The position numbers were made by a program, and so were the translations under genes. Below the pieces are notes generated by a model. The model ran no database searches and had not been told where the DNA came from. It was given only the letters and a program-made list of their open reading frames with translations. From contig NZ_JAECMS010000003.1 of the NCBI RefSeq assembly GCF_016827595.1, positions 62,001 to 126,000 of the forward strand: 64,000 nucleotides of DNA, read 5' to 3'. Source of the DNA: Luteirhabdus pelagi (GTDB lineage: Bacteria; Bacteroidota; Bacteroidia; Flavobacteriales; Flavobacteriaceae). Of the stretch, positions 35,550 through 43,906 are shown in pieces. Within the stretch, counting starts at the first letter, position 1; each line of letters begins with the position of its first letter.

Positions 35550-36098
35550 ATGGAAAAGAGAATTGCAATATTAGCAACAAATGGATTTGAAGAATCGGAA
35601 TTGAAATCACCAAAAGAAGCGATGGAAAAAGAAGGCTTCACTGTCGATATCGTAAGTGAAGAATCGGGCTCCATAAAAGCTTGGGCCGATGGAAATTGGT
35701 CGAATGAGTATAGCGTTGATAAAACGATCGATCAGGTCTCAGCCGATCACTACAATGCATTGGTGCTCCCAGGAGGCGTAATCAATCCTGACAAGCTTCG
35801 TAGAAATGAAAAAGCGTTGGTTTTTGTACGTGACTTTTTTAAGGCACACAAGCCAGTTGCGGCGATTTGCCACGGACCTCAAGTACTGATTTCTGCAGAT
35901 GTAGTTAAAGGAAGAAAACTGACTTCTTTCAGCTCTATTAAAGACGATTTAGTAAATGCAGGGGCGAATTGGGTCGACGAAGAAGTAGTAGTAGATGAAG
36001 GATTCGTAACCAGTAGAAATCCAAACGATTTACCTGCCTTCAACGATAAGTTGATTGAGGAAATCAAAGAAGGAAAGCATGAATTACAACATGCCTAG
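35550..36098 (+). CDS. PfpI/DJ-1-like protein (type 1 glutamine amidotransferase domain)
   Basis: About 182 residues from the ATG at 35550 (MEKRIAILATNGFEESELKS); a TTG at 35520 gives a longer, poorer reading. The nucleophile elbow is AAICHGPQVL, with Cys and adjacent His as in PfpI/YraA and DJ-1 proteins, and the conserved Glu is in NGFEESEL (about residue 14). Such proteins act as general-stress proteases or deglycases; the activity here is not shown. A strong bidirectional terminator follows. Confidence 0.92.
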   Translation: MEKRIAILATNGFEESELKSPKEAMEKEGFTVDIVSEESGSIKAWADGNWSNEYSVDKTIDQVSADHYNALVLPGGVINPDKLRRNEKALVFVRDFFKAHKPVAAICHGPQVLISADVVKGRKLTSFSSIKDDLVNAGANWVDEEVVVDEGFVTSRNPNDLPAFNDKLIEEIKEGKHELQHA

Positions 36099-36120
36099 AA
36101 TTCAGTGAAACACTAACAAA

Positions 36121-36151
36121 AAGAGGCTTCAAATTGAAGCCTCTTTTTTTT
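36121..36151. terminator. bidirectional Rho-independent terminator
   Basis: Arms AAGAGGCTTC (36121-36130) and GAAGCCTCTT (36136-36145) with a 5-nt loop, T run on one side and A run on the other. Between convergent genes. Confidence 0.9.
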
Positions 36152-36171
36152 ATATCATAATACCACTATTT

Positions 36172-36495
36172 CTATTCGTCTTCATCCTCGGGCTCTTCCT
36201 CAGATAGCTCGTCTTCATCTTCGCCTTTTTCAGGAATTTCGACAATAGGATCGGTTAAGTGTTCATCATCGTAATCGTCTTCTTCGAAATTTGCCATAGT
36301 GCTTTCCAAGCGCGAGCTTACCTTCACCAAATAGATGGTATCTTCGGTTCTAACTTCTACGGCTTCAACCGTTTCATTCTTCGCATTCTTAAACGTAATA
36401 ATTTGGTCGTCGTCATATCCGTCTGGATATTTATCGACCAGCATTCCCAATATCTCCGGCGTTAATTTCTTATAGTCAACAATAATTCTCTTCAT
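36172..36495 (-). CDS. small acidic protein, conserved in Bacteroidota, function unknown
   Basis: A 107-residue soluble protein. The N-terminal half is globular (MKRIIVDYKKLTPEILGMLV, then DKYPDGYDDDQIITFKNAKN and VRTEDTIYLVKVSSRLE); the C-terminal half is almost entirely Asp/Glu (DDYDDEHLTDP and a Glu/Asp tail). I recognise the N-terminal pattern from Bacteroidota genomes but know no function. It lies 65 nt upstream of aroB on the same strand; operon membership is possible. Confidence 0.7.
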   Translation of the reverse strand: MKRIIVDYKKLTPEILGMLVDKYPDGYDDDQIITFKNAKNETVEAVEVRTEDTIYLVKVSSRLESTMANFEEDDYDDEHLTDPIVEIPEKGEDEDELSEEEPEDEDE

Positions 36496-36560
36496 AGCAA
36501 TCCTTGATGGTTTTGGGTGTAAATCTATTTAAAAAATTGAGACTTGCCATACTTTCAAAA

Positions 36561-37643
36561 TTAATTTTTTTTCAATTCTGAATAATAGTCAAAGGCATCG
36601 TTAATAAGCGTATTTGCTACCTTGCAACTAATCTCATAATCACCAAACTGTCGCAACAATACAAAATTTACTTGTCCATTTCGATTCTTTTTATCGTACT
36701 TCAACAAATCGATAATCGCGATTCTGTCTTCTTCTAAAATAGGTATTTTATCATATAGTGAAACAAGGTCCTGTGCAATTTCATCTCTCTTTTCCCTTGA
36801 AAACGAGACTTCTTCCGCAGAAATATAAAGGGCCAAAATCATACCGATAATCACAGCTTCGCCATGGAGCAATTCACTTTTCTCTTTAGATGCCAGCCAA
36901 TGCGACTCGATCGCATGGCCAAGGGTATGACCAAAATTTAGGGTTTTTCGTCGCCCGTGTTCTAAGGGGTCTTCGGTAACCACTTCATTTTTGATTTCCA
37001 CCGATTGCCAGATTAAATCGAATTCCGTCTCTGGATAGTTTATTGAAAACTTCAATACCTTTTGATAATAGTTTTCGGAGGTGATCATCCCGTGCTTCAG
37101 CATTTCGGCCAATCCGGAAAGAACTTCACGGGTAGGCAACGTTTTTAAAAAGTCACTATCGAGCAATACCATTGTGGCCGGTCGGATAATACCTATCTGA
37201 TTCTTCAAAACCCCAAGGTCAACCCCATTTTTACCTCCCACAGCGGCATCTACCATGGCTAGGAGGGAAGTAGGAACGTTAATAAAATCGATGCCCCTTC
37301 TGAAGGTACACGCTACAAATCCGCCTAAATCGGTAACCACGCCACCGCCTAAATTAATCAACAAACTGTTGCGATCAGCACCACGTTCCGAAAGTTCATT
37401 CCAAACCGTTACGCAGGTATCGATCGTCTTATTGGTTTCGCCAGCGCCAATAACCATAACTTCAATATTTTGCAAGCCTGATTTCTGTAAAAAGTAAGGC
37501 AAACATTTGCGTTTGGTATTGGTGTCCACTAGAATGAAAATCGTGCTATATTTTTGGCTATTCAAGTGCTGCTCAAATGCTTGCCAAGCCCTTTCGTTTC
37601 CATAGACGGGCATTCCATTGCTGATAAGCTGTTTATTATTCAT
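36561..37643 (-). CDS. aroB: 3-dehydroquinate synthase
   Basis: The 360-residue enzyme converts DAHP to 3-dehydroquinate in the shikimate pathway, using NAD and a divalent metal. Motifs: NAD-binding GGGVVTDLGGFVACTFRRGI, then PTSLLAMVDAAVGGKNGVDL, metal-binding HGRRKTLNFGHTLGHAIE (two His) and LLHGEAVIIGM (third His). Length is standard. It is divergent from proline dehydrogenase, with a TAGATTTG -7 box at 37675-37682 on its strand. Confidence 0.96.
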   Translation of the reverse strand: MNNKQLISNGMPVYGNERAWQAFEQHLNSQKYSTIFILVDTNTKRKCLPYFLQKSGLQNIEVMVIGAGETNKTIDTCVTVWNELSERGADRNSLLINLGGGVVTDLGGFVACTFRRGIDFINVPTSLLAMVDAAVGGKNGVDLGVLKNQIGIIRPATMVLLDSDFLKTLPTREVLSGLAEMLKHGMITSENYYQKVLKFSINYPETEFDLIWQSVEIKNEVVTEDPLEHGRRKTLNFGHTLGHAIESHWLASKEKSELLHGEAVIIGMILALYISAEEVSFSREKRDEIAQDLVSLYDKIPILEEDRIAIIDLLKYDKKNRNGQVNFVLLRQFGDYEISCKVANTLINDAFDYYSELKKN

Positions 37644-37674
37644 AAACTTGTGTTGGAGTGGTTTTATTCATGGT

Positions 37675-37692
37675 CAAATCTAAGTATATTTG
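37675..37692. promoter_or_regulatory. back-to-back -7 boxes of aroB and proline dehydrogenase
   Basis: On the minus strand TAGATTTG (37682-37675, aroB) and on the plus strand TATATTTG (37685-37692, proline dehydrogenase), separated by 2 nt. The latter ends 5 nt before its ATG. -33 elements are poor (TTT at 37662-37664 for the plus strand). Confidence 0.5.
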
Positions 37693-37697
37693 CGGAT

Positions 37698-38870
37698 ATG
37701 GCAGAACACTCCTTTTTTAACGATACGGAAACTGCGTTCAAGCTAAAATCGGATGCCGAATTGGAACGCGCCTATTTCCTTTTTAAAATGATTGCAAACG
37801 AACCGCTGGTTCGAATTGGGACCGCGGTAACCCGATTTGCATTGAATATTCACTTACCGGTTGAAGGCTTGATTAGAGCCACTGTTTTCGATCATTTTTG
37901 TGGCGGAGTGAATGAGAAAGATTGTATCAATACTGTAGATGCTTTATATGAAGCCAATGTCCATTCGGTGTTGGATTATTCAGTTGAAGGCAAGGAAAGT
38001 GAAGCCCAGTTCGATGCCACAATGAAGAAAGTGATTGAACTAACCCAATTTGCAGAGCATAAACCTGCCATGCCTTTTTCGGTCTTTAAACCCACCGGGT
38101 TGGGCCGCTTCGAAATTTGGCGTAAAAAAACGGAAAAAGAAGCACTTAATGAAGCCGAAGAAGCCGAGTGGCAACGTATTGTCGATCGGTATGATAACGT
38201 ATGTAAGGAGGCTTCTGATAGAGGAATTTCGTTATTGATTGATGCTGAGGAATCGTGGATGCAGGATGCTGCCGATGATTTATGTGAAGAAATGATGAAG
38301 AAATACAACACCGAACGCTGTGTTGTTTTCAATACATTGCAATGCTACCGTTGGGACCGTTATGACTACTTGGAGAAACTTCATGCCCGTGCAAAAAAGG
38401 AAAACTTCCGTTTGGGCTTTAAGGTGGTACGCGGTGCTTATATGGAAAAGGAACACGATCGCGCTCAAGACAAAGGATACAAAACGCCTATCTGTGAAAG
38501 CAAACAGGAAACCGACGAAAATTTCAATAAGGTCACGAAATATGTAGTGGATAATATTGAGGATATTACGCTATTCTCCGGAACCCATAATGAAACCAGC
38601 ACCTATCTTACGCTAGAGGTGATGGAAGAAAATGGGTTGAAAAAGGACGATAACCGTATTTGGTTCGGCCAATTGTACGGAATGAGCGACCACATTAGCT
38701 ATAATCTTGCGGAAAAGGGGTATAATGTTGCGAAATACATTCCGTTTGGTCCGGTTAAGGATGTAATGCCTTACCTTATTCGTAGGGCAGAGGAAAACAC
38801 TTCGGTAGCGGGACAAACCAGTCGGGAACTCAATTTATTGAAACGGGAAAAACAGCGTAGAGGGACTTGA
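37698..38870 (+). CDS. proline dehydrogenase
   Basis: About 390 residues from the ATG at 37698 (MAEHSFFNDTETAFKLKSDA). A longer non-ATG reading overlaps aroB and is rejected. The FAD-dependent TIM barrel oxidises proline to pyrroline-5-carboxylate, the first step of proline catabolism. Family motifs include LLIDAEESWMQDA, VFNTLQCYRWDRYDYL, FKVVRGAYMEKEHDRA, LFSGTHNE and YIPFGPVKDVMPYLIRRAEEN, the last carrying the paired Arg that bind the substrate carboxylate. It is a stand-alone enzyme, not fused to P5C dehydrogenase. It ends 1 nt before the stop codon of the convergent small gene. Confidence 0.94.
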   Translation: MAEHSFFNDTETAFKLKSDAELERAYFLFKMIANEPLVRIGTAVTRFALNIHLPVEGLIRATVFDHFCGGVNEKDCINTVDALYEANVHSVLDYSVEGKESEAQFDATMKKVIELTQFAEHKPAMPFSVFKPTGLGRFEIWRKKTEKEALNEAEEAEWQRIVDRYDNVCKEASDRGISLLIDAEESWMQDAADDLCEEMMKKYNTERCVVFNTLQCYRWDRYDYLEKLHARAKKENFRLGFKVVRGAYMEKEHDRAQDKGYKTPICESKQETDENFNKVTKYVVDNIEDITLFSGTHNETSTYLTLEVMEENGLKKDDNRIWFGQLYGMSDHISYNLAEKGYNVAKYIPFGPVKDVMPYLIRRAEENTSVAGQTSRELNLLKREKQRRGT

Positions 38871-38871
38871 T

Positions 38872-39249
38872 TTAGTCCATTGCTTTTCGCGCAGAAAGTA
38901 GGGTAGCAACAATACTACAGTTTTCTACTTCAATTTTTATATGTTTTTCTGATACCGAACCTTCAATCACGTATATATTACAAGAATCCAGTTGCGTTTG
39001 ACTTTCAGAAAAGATGACATCGCCATTGTTCAACAGTTTTGATACCGCTGTAGTATCAAGACTCAGTGCTAATAACTCTCGCTGACCCTTTTCAGAATAC
39101 ATTAGTTTTTTAGTTCTAATATTCTTTAAGGTTCGCGCATTCGGTCCATAATCGCAGGAGGTTTTTTTTCCGCCCAAAAAAAAGAAAAGAATGATTAAAC
39201 CGATGGTAAATCCGCCTAAGTAATAACCGAGCCTATATATTAGCTTCAT
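38872..39249 (-). CDS. membrane-anchored protein of unknown function
   Basis: A 125-residue protein with one N-terminal membrane helix (residues 9-27, YLGGFTIGLIILFFFLGG) followed by a polar, probably periplasmic domain (SCDYGPNARTLKNIRTKKLM, DTTAVSKLLNNGDVIFSESQ, IYVIEGSVSEKHIKIEVENC). The Cys pair (about 32 and 112) might form a disulfide. I do not recognise the family. It lies 52 nt downstream of alanine dehydrogenase on the same strand, so it may be co-transcribed. Confidence 0.7.
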   Translation of the reverse strand: MKLIYRLGYYLGGFTIGLIILFFFLGGKKTSCDYGPNARTLKNIRTKKLMYSEKGQRELLALSLDTTAVSKLLNNGDVIFSESQTQLDSCNIYVIEGSVSEKHIKIEVENCSIVATLLSARKAMD

Positions 39250-39301
39250 GTTTCAAAATTGAAATGAACCGCAAAAATACAGCTTCGAAAAGAATACAGG
39301 T

Positions 39302-40501
39302 TTAAAATATCAAAAGATTGATATCGCTATATGACATATCGAACCAATCTGATACTGCTTTATTGGTTAAAATGCCACGATAAAAATAAAGGCCATTCCG
39401 AAGTCCTTCATCAAACCGGACCGCTTGTTCAAGTCCGCCAGCTTCTGCGATATCGAAAACATACGGTGTGAAAATGTTGCTAATAGAAATGGAAGCTGTT
39501 TTTGGATACCGAGCTGGGATATTAGGAACACCATAATGAAGCACATCGTTGTACATACGAACGGGAGCTTCGTGTGTAGTCATCTCTGAAGTTTCGAAAC
39601 ATCCTCCCATATCGATGCTCACATCGATTATCACGGCGCCTTTTTTCATATTATCGACCATTTTTTGGGTAACGATTACGGGAGAACGATTTTTTCCTCG
39701 CACTGCACCAATAGCCACATCGCAGCGACGAAGCGCTTTAAGGAGGTTTTTAGGTTGAATGGTAGAGGTGTAAAATGTACGTCCTACGGCCATTTGCAGG
39801 TTGCGAAGCTTGGTAATAGAGCTATCGAATACTTTTACATTCGCTCCCAAACCAAGCGCAGAGCGCACCGCAAATTGCCCAACGGTACCGGCTCCTATGA
39901 CCACCACTTCGATGGGAGGCACCCCGCTAATATTTCCGAATAAAAGTCCATTACCCTTTTTCGCATTTACCATCAATTCGGCTGCAATTAGCACTGAGGC
40001 CGTTCCTGCAATTTCACTGAGCGCCTTAACCGCAGGATAACTTTGGTCCTGGTCTTTAATAAACTCGAAAGCAAGTGCGGTAATTTTCTTTTTTGCTAAC
40101 GCCTCGAAATATTTTTTTTGTCTTGTTTTTAATTGAAGGGCAGAGATCAAAACCGATTTTGGTTGGAGAAGCTCGATTTCCTCGAGGGTAGGCGGTTCGA
40201 CTTTTAGAACTATTGGACACGAAAACACTTTTTTGGTTTCCTTGGTGATTGAGGCACCCGCCTCGCTATATTCGGTGTCGGAAAACCCTGCTTCTTCTCC
40301 AGCGCCACTTTCCAACAATATTTTATTACCATTTGCAACGATGGCGGCAACTGCATCTGGGGTTAGACAAATCCGTTTTTCCTGAAAATACTTTTCTTTT
40401 GGTACTCCGATAAAAAGGTCGCCTCTCTGACGTGCAATTTCCAGCATTTCTTCTTGGGGGATAAGCTGAGCCTTCGTAAAAGGGGAGGATGGTTGGTTCA
40501 T
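39302..40501 (-). CDS. ald: alanine dehydrogenase
   Basis: The 399-residue enzyme interconverts alanine with pyruvate and ammonia, NAD-dependent. It has the AlaDH/PNT fold: VPKEKYFQEKRICLTPDAVA with the substrate-binding Arg/Lys region, the N-terminal Lys in VLKVEPPTLEEIELL, the Rossmann motif VVIGAGTVGQFAVRSALGLG, and VIIDVSIDMGGCFETSEMTTH, then YGVPNIPARYPKTASISISN. The Flavobacteriaceae version has an extended N-terminus (about 25 residues). Sequence alone does not fully exclude a transhydrogenase alpha-subunit homologue, but none of its partners are adjacent. Confidence 0.92.
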   Translation of the reverse strand: MNQPSSPFTKAQLIPQEEMLEIARQRGDLFIGVPKEKYFQEKRICLTPDAVAAIVANGNKILLESGAGEEAGFSDTEYSEAGASITKETKKVFSCPIVLKVEPPTLEEIELLQPKSVLISALQLKTRQKKYFEALAKKKITALAFEFIKDQDQSYPAVKALSEIAGTASVLIAAELMVNAKKGNGLLFGNISGVPPIEVVVIGAGTVGQFAVRSALGLGANVKVFDSSITKLRNLQMAVGRTFYTSTIQPKNLLKALRRCDVAIGAVRGKNRSPVIVTQKMVDNMKKGAVIIDVSIDMGGCFETSEMTTHEAPVRMYNDVLHYGVPNIPARYPKTASISISNIFTPYVFDIAEAGGLEQAVRFDEGLRNGLYFYRGILTNKAVSDWFDMSYSDINLLIF

Positions 40502-40582
40502 AGGTCAATCAAAAATGTTCCTCTAAGGTACATAGTTAATTTGAATTGTTAAAATGGAAGTGGTTGTTGAGAAGCAGAAAAA

Positions 40583-40751
40583 GTAATGACCCGACATAGC
40601 TTTACAACTCCCCAGCTGTTAAACATAATTTTAGTATCGGGCCATTACCTACGAACCAAAGGTGGGTGGTTTTTCGGTTATATGCAAAAAATGCAATTCC
40701 CAATTCAAGAAGGAGCAGTCGTAATTCATGAATTCTCTTTTCTACTGCTCC
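40583..40751. other. structured intergenic region with long inverted repeats
   Basis: Inside a 359-nt gap (40502-40860). Arms GTAATGACCCGA (40583-40594) and TCGGGCCATTAC (40637-40648) pair with one mismatch over a 42-nt loop. A second pair, GGAGCAGT (40712-40719) and ACTGCTCC (40744-40751), encloses a palindrome AATTCATGAATT. Between them AACCA and TGGTT flank an 8-nt loop and precede TTTTT. No convincing ORF. It may be a small RNA, an attenuator region, or the remnant of a mobile element. Confidence 0.45.
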
Positions 40752-40860
40752 GTCAATATGTTGTGAACTAAATATTTGCGTATTTTAGATAAGAATTCGC
40801 CCTAAATACCAAAACAGAACCCTATTTTCGTGTTCGGTAACAAACTAACCATCTATTCCC

Positions 40861-42594
40861 ATGAAATACTGTTTGACTTTATTGTTTTGCATCCTTCCTA
40901 TTTTGGCATTTTCCCAAAATGTTGAAGGTACCTCGCTTGATCTTCTCAGCTACGAACAATTGCTATCACGTTTTGAAGAAGTAGAGCACGACAGCATTCT
41001 TGCTGAACCTATTGCTAGAGAATATTTAAATCGTGCTAGGAGGGAAGGCGATACTATTAAAATGGCCAGGGGGTACGATCGCCTTGCACGTATTTTCCAT
41101 CATGAGAAAAACATAGCTATGGCCGATAGCCTTATTGCACTAACCAAGGATATGGAACATATTACCTATCCTGGGTTGGGGTATATGATAAAGGGATATG
41201 AGTATTCCGTTGTTGGAGACTTAATTAATTCAACCAAAAATTTCTACTTACTATATGATTATGCAAAGAGATATAATAATGAATCATTTAAAATATACAG
41301 CTTAAGCAATTTAATATTAACAAAAGCTTATTTCGGAGATGTTGATGAAGCAATCCAAATGCAACATGAACAAATGAATATTATAAATAAAGATGGATTC
41401 TCAAATCAAATTAGTCAAACTAATAGGATTGAACTAAAAAGCAATTTAGACGATACCGAGACTATACTTAAATTAAATGCTTATTTAGGCTATATAGTTT
41501 GCTATTTGCAGAAAAAGCAATTAGATTCTGTCGTTGATTATTACAAAAAGTATAAATATGAAGTCGATAATCTTAACTTAAAAAATCAAGAAAGCTTTCA
41601 AAACTTTGTAAAAGAACTACAGCTAGAGATTAATTATCATAGGAAGGATTATAAGGAAGCAATAAAGATTTCAGACAGCCTTATTCATTTAGAGAAGAAA
41701 GACAGTAATTACTCAACACATTTAGATACCTATTTATTCAAGGGGTTATCAGAATTAAACATCGGACGAAAAAATGCTGCGTATCTTGCATTAAAAAAGG
41801 CTGACTCAATGTTTGACTTCAGCAGGAATGATTTACTTCCCTATCGAAGAAACATTTTTCAATCTCTACTTCAATTGGAGAAGGAGAGAAATAATGTTGA
41901 CGGTCAATTAATATATCTAAATAAATTAATTAAAGCAGATAGTATATTAAAGAGTCATTATAAGTATTTCGAATCTTCAATTCAAAGAAACTTTGAAACT
42001 CCACAATTAATCGAAAGAAAGCAGAATCTAATCGACTCTCTTGCGAGAGAGAATTCTCAAAAAACGAATACTATGCTATTATTTATAGCATTATTTGTGA
42101 TTGCACTTACTACAGTAATATTCTTTTACTTTCGAAATAGAGCTTATAAACGTAGATTTTTAAGTCTCGTAAATGAAAGAAAAAAAGAAACAATAAGGAA
42201 AAATGAAAAAAATAATAATGAAATCCCTACAAGTGTAATTAAGGAAATATTGGATCAACTAGAATGTTTTGAACGAGGTCGTGACTTCATTGAGCCAAAT
42301 ATTACATTACACAGCCTTGCTAAAAAATTTGGAACCAATGAAAGATATTTATCCAAGGTAATAAATATCAAAAAGGGTAAACATTTCCCAACGTATTTGA
42401 ATGATTTACGAGTTGATTATGCGATGGATCGTTGTCAAACAGACCCAATGTTCAAGAAGTTCACAATTAAAGCAATAGCACAAGAATCTGGATTTAATTC
42501 TGCAGAATCATTTTCGAGAGCTTTTTATCGAAAAGTAAAAATATATCCGTCTTACTATATTAAGAATTTGATTAAAAGTGACAGGAATGGATGA
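40861..42594 (+). CDS. membrane-anchored TPR protein with AraC-type DNA-binding domain
   Basis: The 577-residue protein has a signal peptide (residues 1-19, ending LAFSQN), a long helical TPR-like sensor region (about 25-400, periplasmic), one membrane helix (about 404-424, LLFIALFVIALTTVIFFYFR), a basic linker, and a C-terminal AraC/XylS helix-turn-helix domain (about 470-570: LHSLAKKFGTNERYLSKVIN, FTIKAIAQESGFNSAESFSR and AFYRKVKIYPSYYIK). This is a one-component sensor/regulator layout common in Flavobacteriia: a periplasmic signal changes binding of the cytoplasmic domain. The gene is distinctly AT-rich compared with neighbours. Confidence 0.88.
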   Translation: MKYCLTLLFCILPILAFSQNVEGTSLDLLSYEQLLSRFEEVEHDSILAEPIAREYLNRARREGDTIKMARGYDRLARIFHHEKNIAMADSLIALTKDMEHITYPGLGYMIKGYEYSVVGDLINSTKNFYLLYDYAKRYNNESFKIYSLSNLILTKAYFGDVDEAIQMQHEQMNIINKDGFSNQISQTNRIELKSNLDDTETILKLNAYLGYIVCYLQKKQLDSVVDYYKKYKYEVDNLNLKNQESFQNFVKELQLEINYHRKDYKEAIKISDSLIHLEKKDSNYSTHLDTYLFKGLSELNIGRKNAAYLALKKADSMFDFSRNDLLPYRRNIFQSLLQLEKERNNVDGQLIYLNKLIKADSILKSHYKYFESSIQRNFETPQLIERKQNLIDSLARENSQKTNTMLLFIALFVIALTTVIFFYFRNRAYKRRFLSLVNERKKETIRKNEKNNNEIPTSVIKEILDQLECFERGRDFIEPNITLHSLAKKFGTNERYLSKVINIKKGKHFPTYLNDLRVDYAMDRCQTDPMFKKFTIKAIAQESGFNSAESFSRAFYRKVKIYPSYYIKNLIKSDRNG

Positions 42595-42604
42595 TAAATT
42601 CAAT

Positions 42605-43141
42605 TTATCGGAAGAGGTCTTTTACTTGTTGCCAAAAAGACTTGTTCTCCATTAAATCTTCCTCAAATTGTTTCAAATCATCACCACGGATTTTTTCAAA
42701 AAGCTTTGCTCTTATCAAATATACAAATGGAACTATTACCATCATCATTGGCAATATGTAAATAAGCTCAACTTCATCTACGGTTTTGTTTTGTTGAAGA
42801 ATATTCCATAATTGAAAGCTGTACATTCCAATTGGAACTAAAATTATCCAATGCCACCAATGTTTGCAAGTGAAAAACCAAATCAAGAATAATAATAGAG
42901 GTACTAGTTTTGAACAAATGTACCATGCAAAATTGAACCAAGATCCATAACCTGTTGAAAGTGTAAAAAAAGAAGTTTCCCAAATAGGATCATCTGGGAA
43001 ACTTTTGTATAAATAAAATATAACAGGACTCAGAGCAACTATTATAACAATAAATGCTCCTCTAGGCCTGCTTTTATTATCCTGCTGGTGGAACTTTGAT
43101 TGTTGTTCCGTCAACTTGTTGTTCTGTTTGTCCATCTTCAA
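42605..43141 (-). CDS. four-helix membrane protein, function unknown
   Basis: A 178-residue protein with a polar N-terminus and four likely membrane segments (about residues 29-46, 72-92, 95-113 and 126-142), and a charged C-terminus (KLFEKIRGDDLKQFEEDLME). The TCKHWWHWIILVPIGMYSFQ stretch is aromatic-rich. It resembles a family I recall in Flavobacteriaceae next to small lipoproteins, without known function. The first ATGs (43141 or 43135) lie inside the out-of-frame lipoprotein gene, so about 60 nt overlap. No start after the overlap preserves the first helix. Confidence 0.65.
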   Translation of the reverse strand: MKMDKQNNKLTEQQSKFHQQDNKSRPRGAFIVIIVALSPVIFYLYKSFPDDPIWETSFFTLSTGYGSWFNFAWYICSKLVPLLLFLIWFFTCKHWWHWIILVPIGMYSFQLWNILQQNKTVDEVELIYILPMMMVIVPFVYLIRAKLFEKIRGDDLKQFEEDLMENKSFWQQVKDLFR

Positions 43142-43217
43142 TGCTTTCCGGTGTACAAGACACGAAAAGACCAGTAGTGAATAATGCTACAATGAGGAGA
43201 TACTTTGTTAGTTTCAT
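43077..43217 (-). CDS. 46-residue putative lipoprotein
   Basis: The reading frame from the ATG at 43217 gives a complete lipoprotein signal peptide (MKLTKYLLIVALFTTGLFVS then the lipid-acceptor Cys) followed by the short polar tail TPESIEDGQTEQQVDG and TTIKVPPAG, then two stops. Too short for most gene callers. A good promoter (43246-43279) precedes it, and its 3' end overlaps the membrane-protein gene in another frame, suggesting translational coupling. Similar small 'SCTPE...' lipoproteins exist in flavobacteria. Role unknown. Confidence 0.7.
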   Translation of the reverse strand: MKLTKYLLIVALFTTGLFVSCTPESIEDGQTEQQVDGTTIKVPPAG

Positions 43218-43245
43218 ATTGTTGTTTTTTGTGAGGTTAATAGTA

Positions 43246-43279
43246 CAAACCTAGCACGAAAAAACACAAGTACGGCAAC
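43246..43279 (-). promoter_or_regulatory. candidate promoter of the small lipoprotein gene (TTG-N23-TAGGTTTG)
   Basis: Minus strand: TTG (43279-43277) then about 23 nt and TAGGTTTG (43253-43246), 28 nt before the ATG at 43217. Confidence 0.5.
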
Positions 43280-43401
43280 TATCTTCGCTGTAACTTAGTG
43301 GGTTTTGCCTTAAGTAAAATATTCCCTGCTTAAATAGATATTCGATTTGGGGCAAATTCCATATAAGATACTGAAAAACAAGTATTTAACTCTTATGTAG
43401 T

Positions 43402-43815
43402 CTATTCCACTGGCGTTACGTTTAAAGTTCTACTTCCATTCGTATTCTCTTTAATTTCGATTCGCATGCCTCGATCCGGTAACAATCCAGAAATCTTTTC
43501 TGGCCATTCTACCAAATTCCAAGATTCCTGCATAAAATACTCTTCCACACCGAAATCCAAAGCTTCACTCGGATCATTCAATCGGTAAAAATCGAAATGG
43601 TAGATAGGGCCATTTTCGCCGCTATATTCATTTACCAATGAGAAAGTTGGGCTGCTAACTGTTTCAGCTACGCCCAATTGGCGTACCAATTCCTTAATAA
43701 GTGTTGTTTTACCAACCCCCATCTTACCATAAAAAAGAAGGTTCTTGGAATTCGCTTTGTCTAATAGCTTTTGCGCCACAGAAGACAAATCTGATATTTG
43801 ATATGTTAGTTGCAT
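43402..43815 (-). CDS. tsaE: tRNA t6A biosynthesis ATPase TsaE
   Basis: About 137 residues from the ATG at 43815 (MQLTYQISDLSSVAQKLLDK). The TTG reading from 43833 would include the TATATTTG -7 box at 43831-43838 and is rejected. The Walker A motif GKMGVGKTTLIK (about residues 28-39), then TVSSPTFSLVNEY, HFDFYRL and EEYFMQESWNLVEWPEK, are typical of TsaE, which with TsaB and TsaD installs threonylcarbamoyl on tRNA A37. It is directly downstream of porX, 73 nt away. Confidence 0.93.
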   Translation of the reverse strand: MQLTYQISDLSSVAQKLLDKANSKNLLFYGKMGVGKTTLIKELVRQLGVAETVSSPTFSLVNEYSGENGPIYHFDFYRLNDPSEALDFGVEEYFMQESWNLVEWPEKISGLLPDRGMRIEIKENTNGSRTLNVTPVE

Positions 43816-43830
43816 AATTTGGTTCGGCTT

Positions 43831-43838
43831 CAAATATA
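43831..43838 (-). promoter_or_regulatory. candidate -7 box (TATATTTG) of tsaE
   Basis: TATATTTG on the minus strand ends 15 nt before the chosen ATG; a TTG lies about 22 nt further upstream (43863-43861). Confidence 0.5.
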
Positions 43839-43906
43839 CTATCTATTTAAGATAATTGACCAAAATATTCGACAAAATACACAAATAAAGGTAAATTCCT
43901 ACAAAA

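Noticed and set aside
37554-37697. N-terminal extension of proline dehydrogenase
   Set aside because: It would overlap aroB and both -7 boxes, starts with a non-ATG codon and adds a segment without family character.
40586-40771. 61-codon ORF before the AraC-type gene
   Set aside because: It runs through the inverted repeats, has no recognisable features and a poor start; more likely chance.
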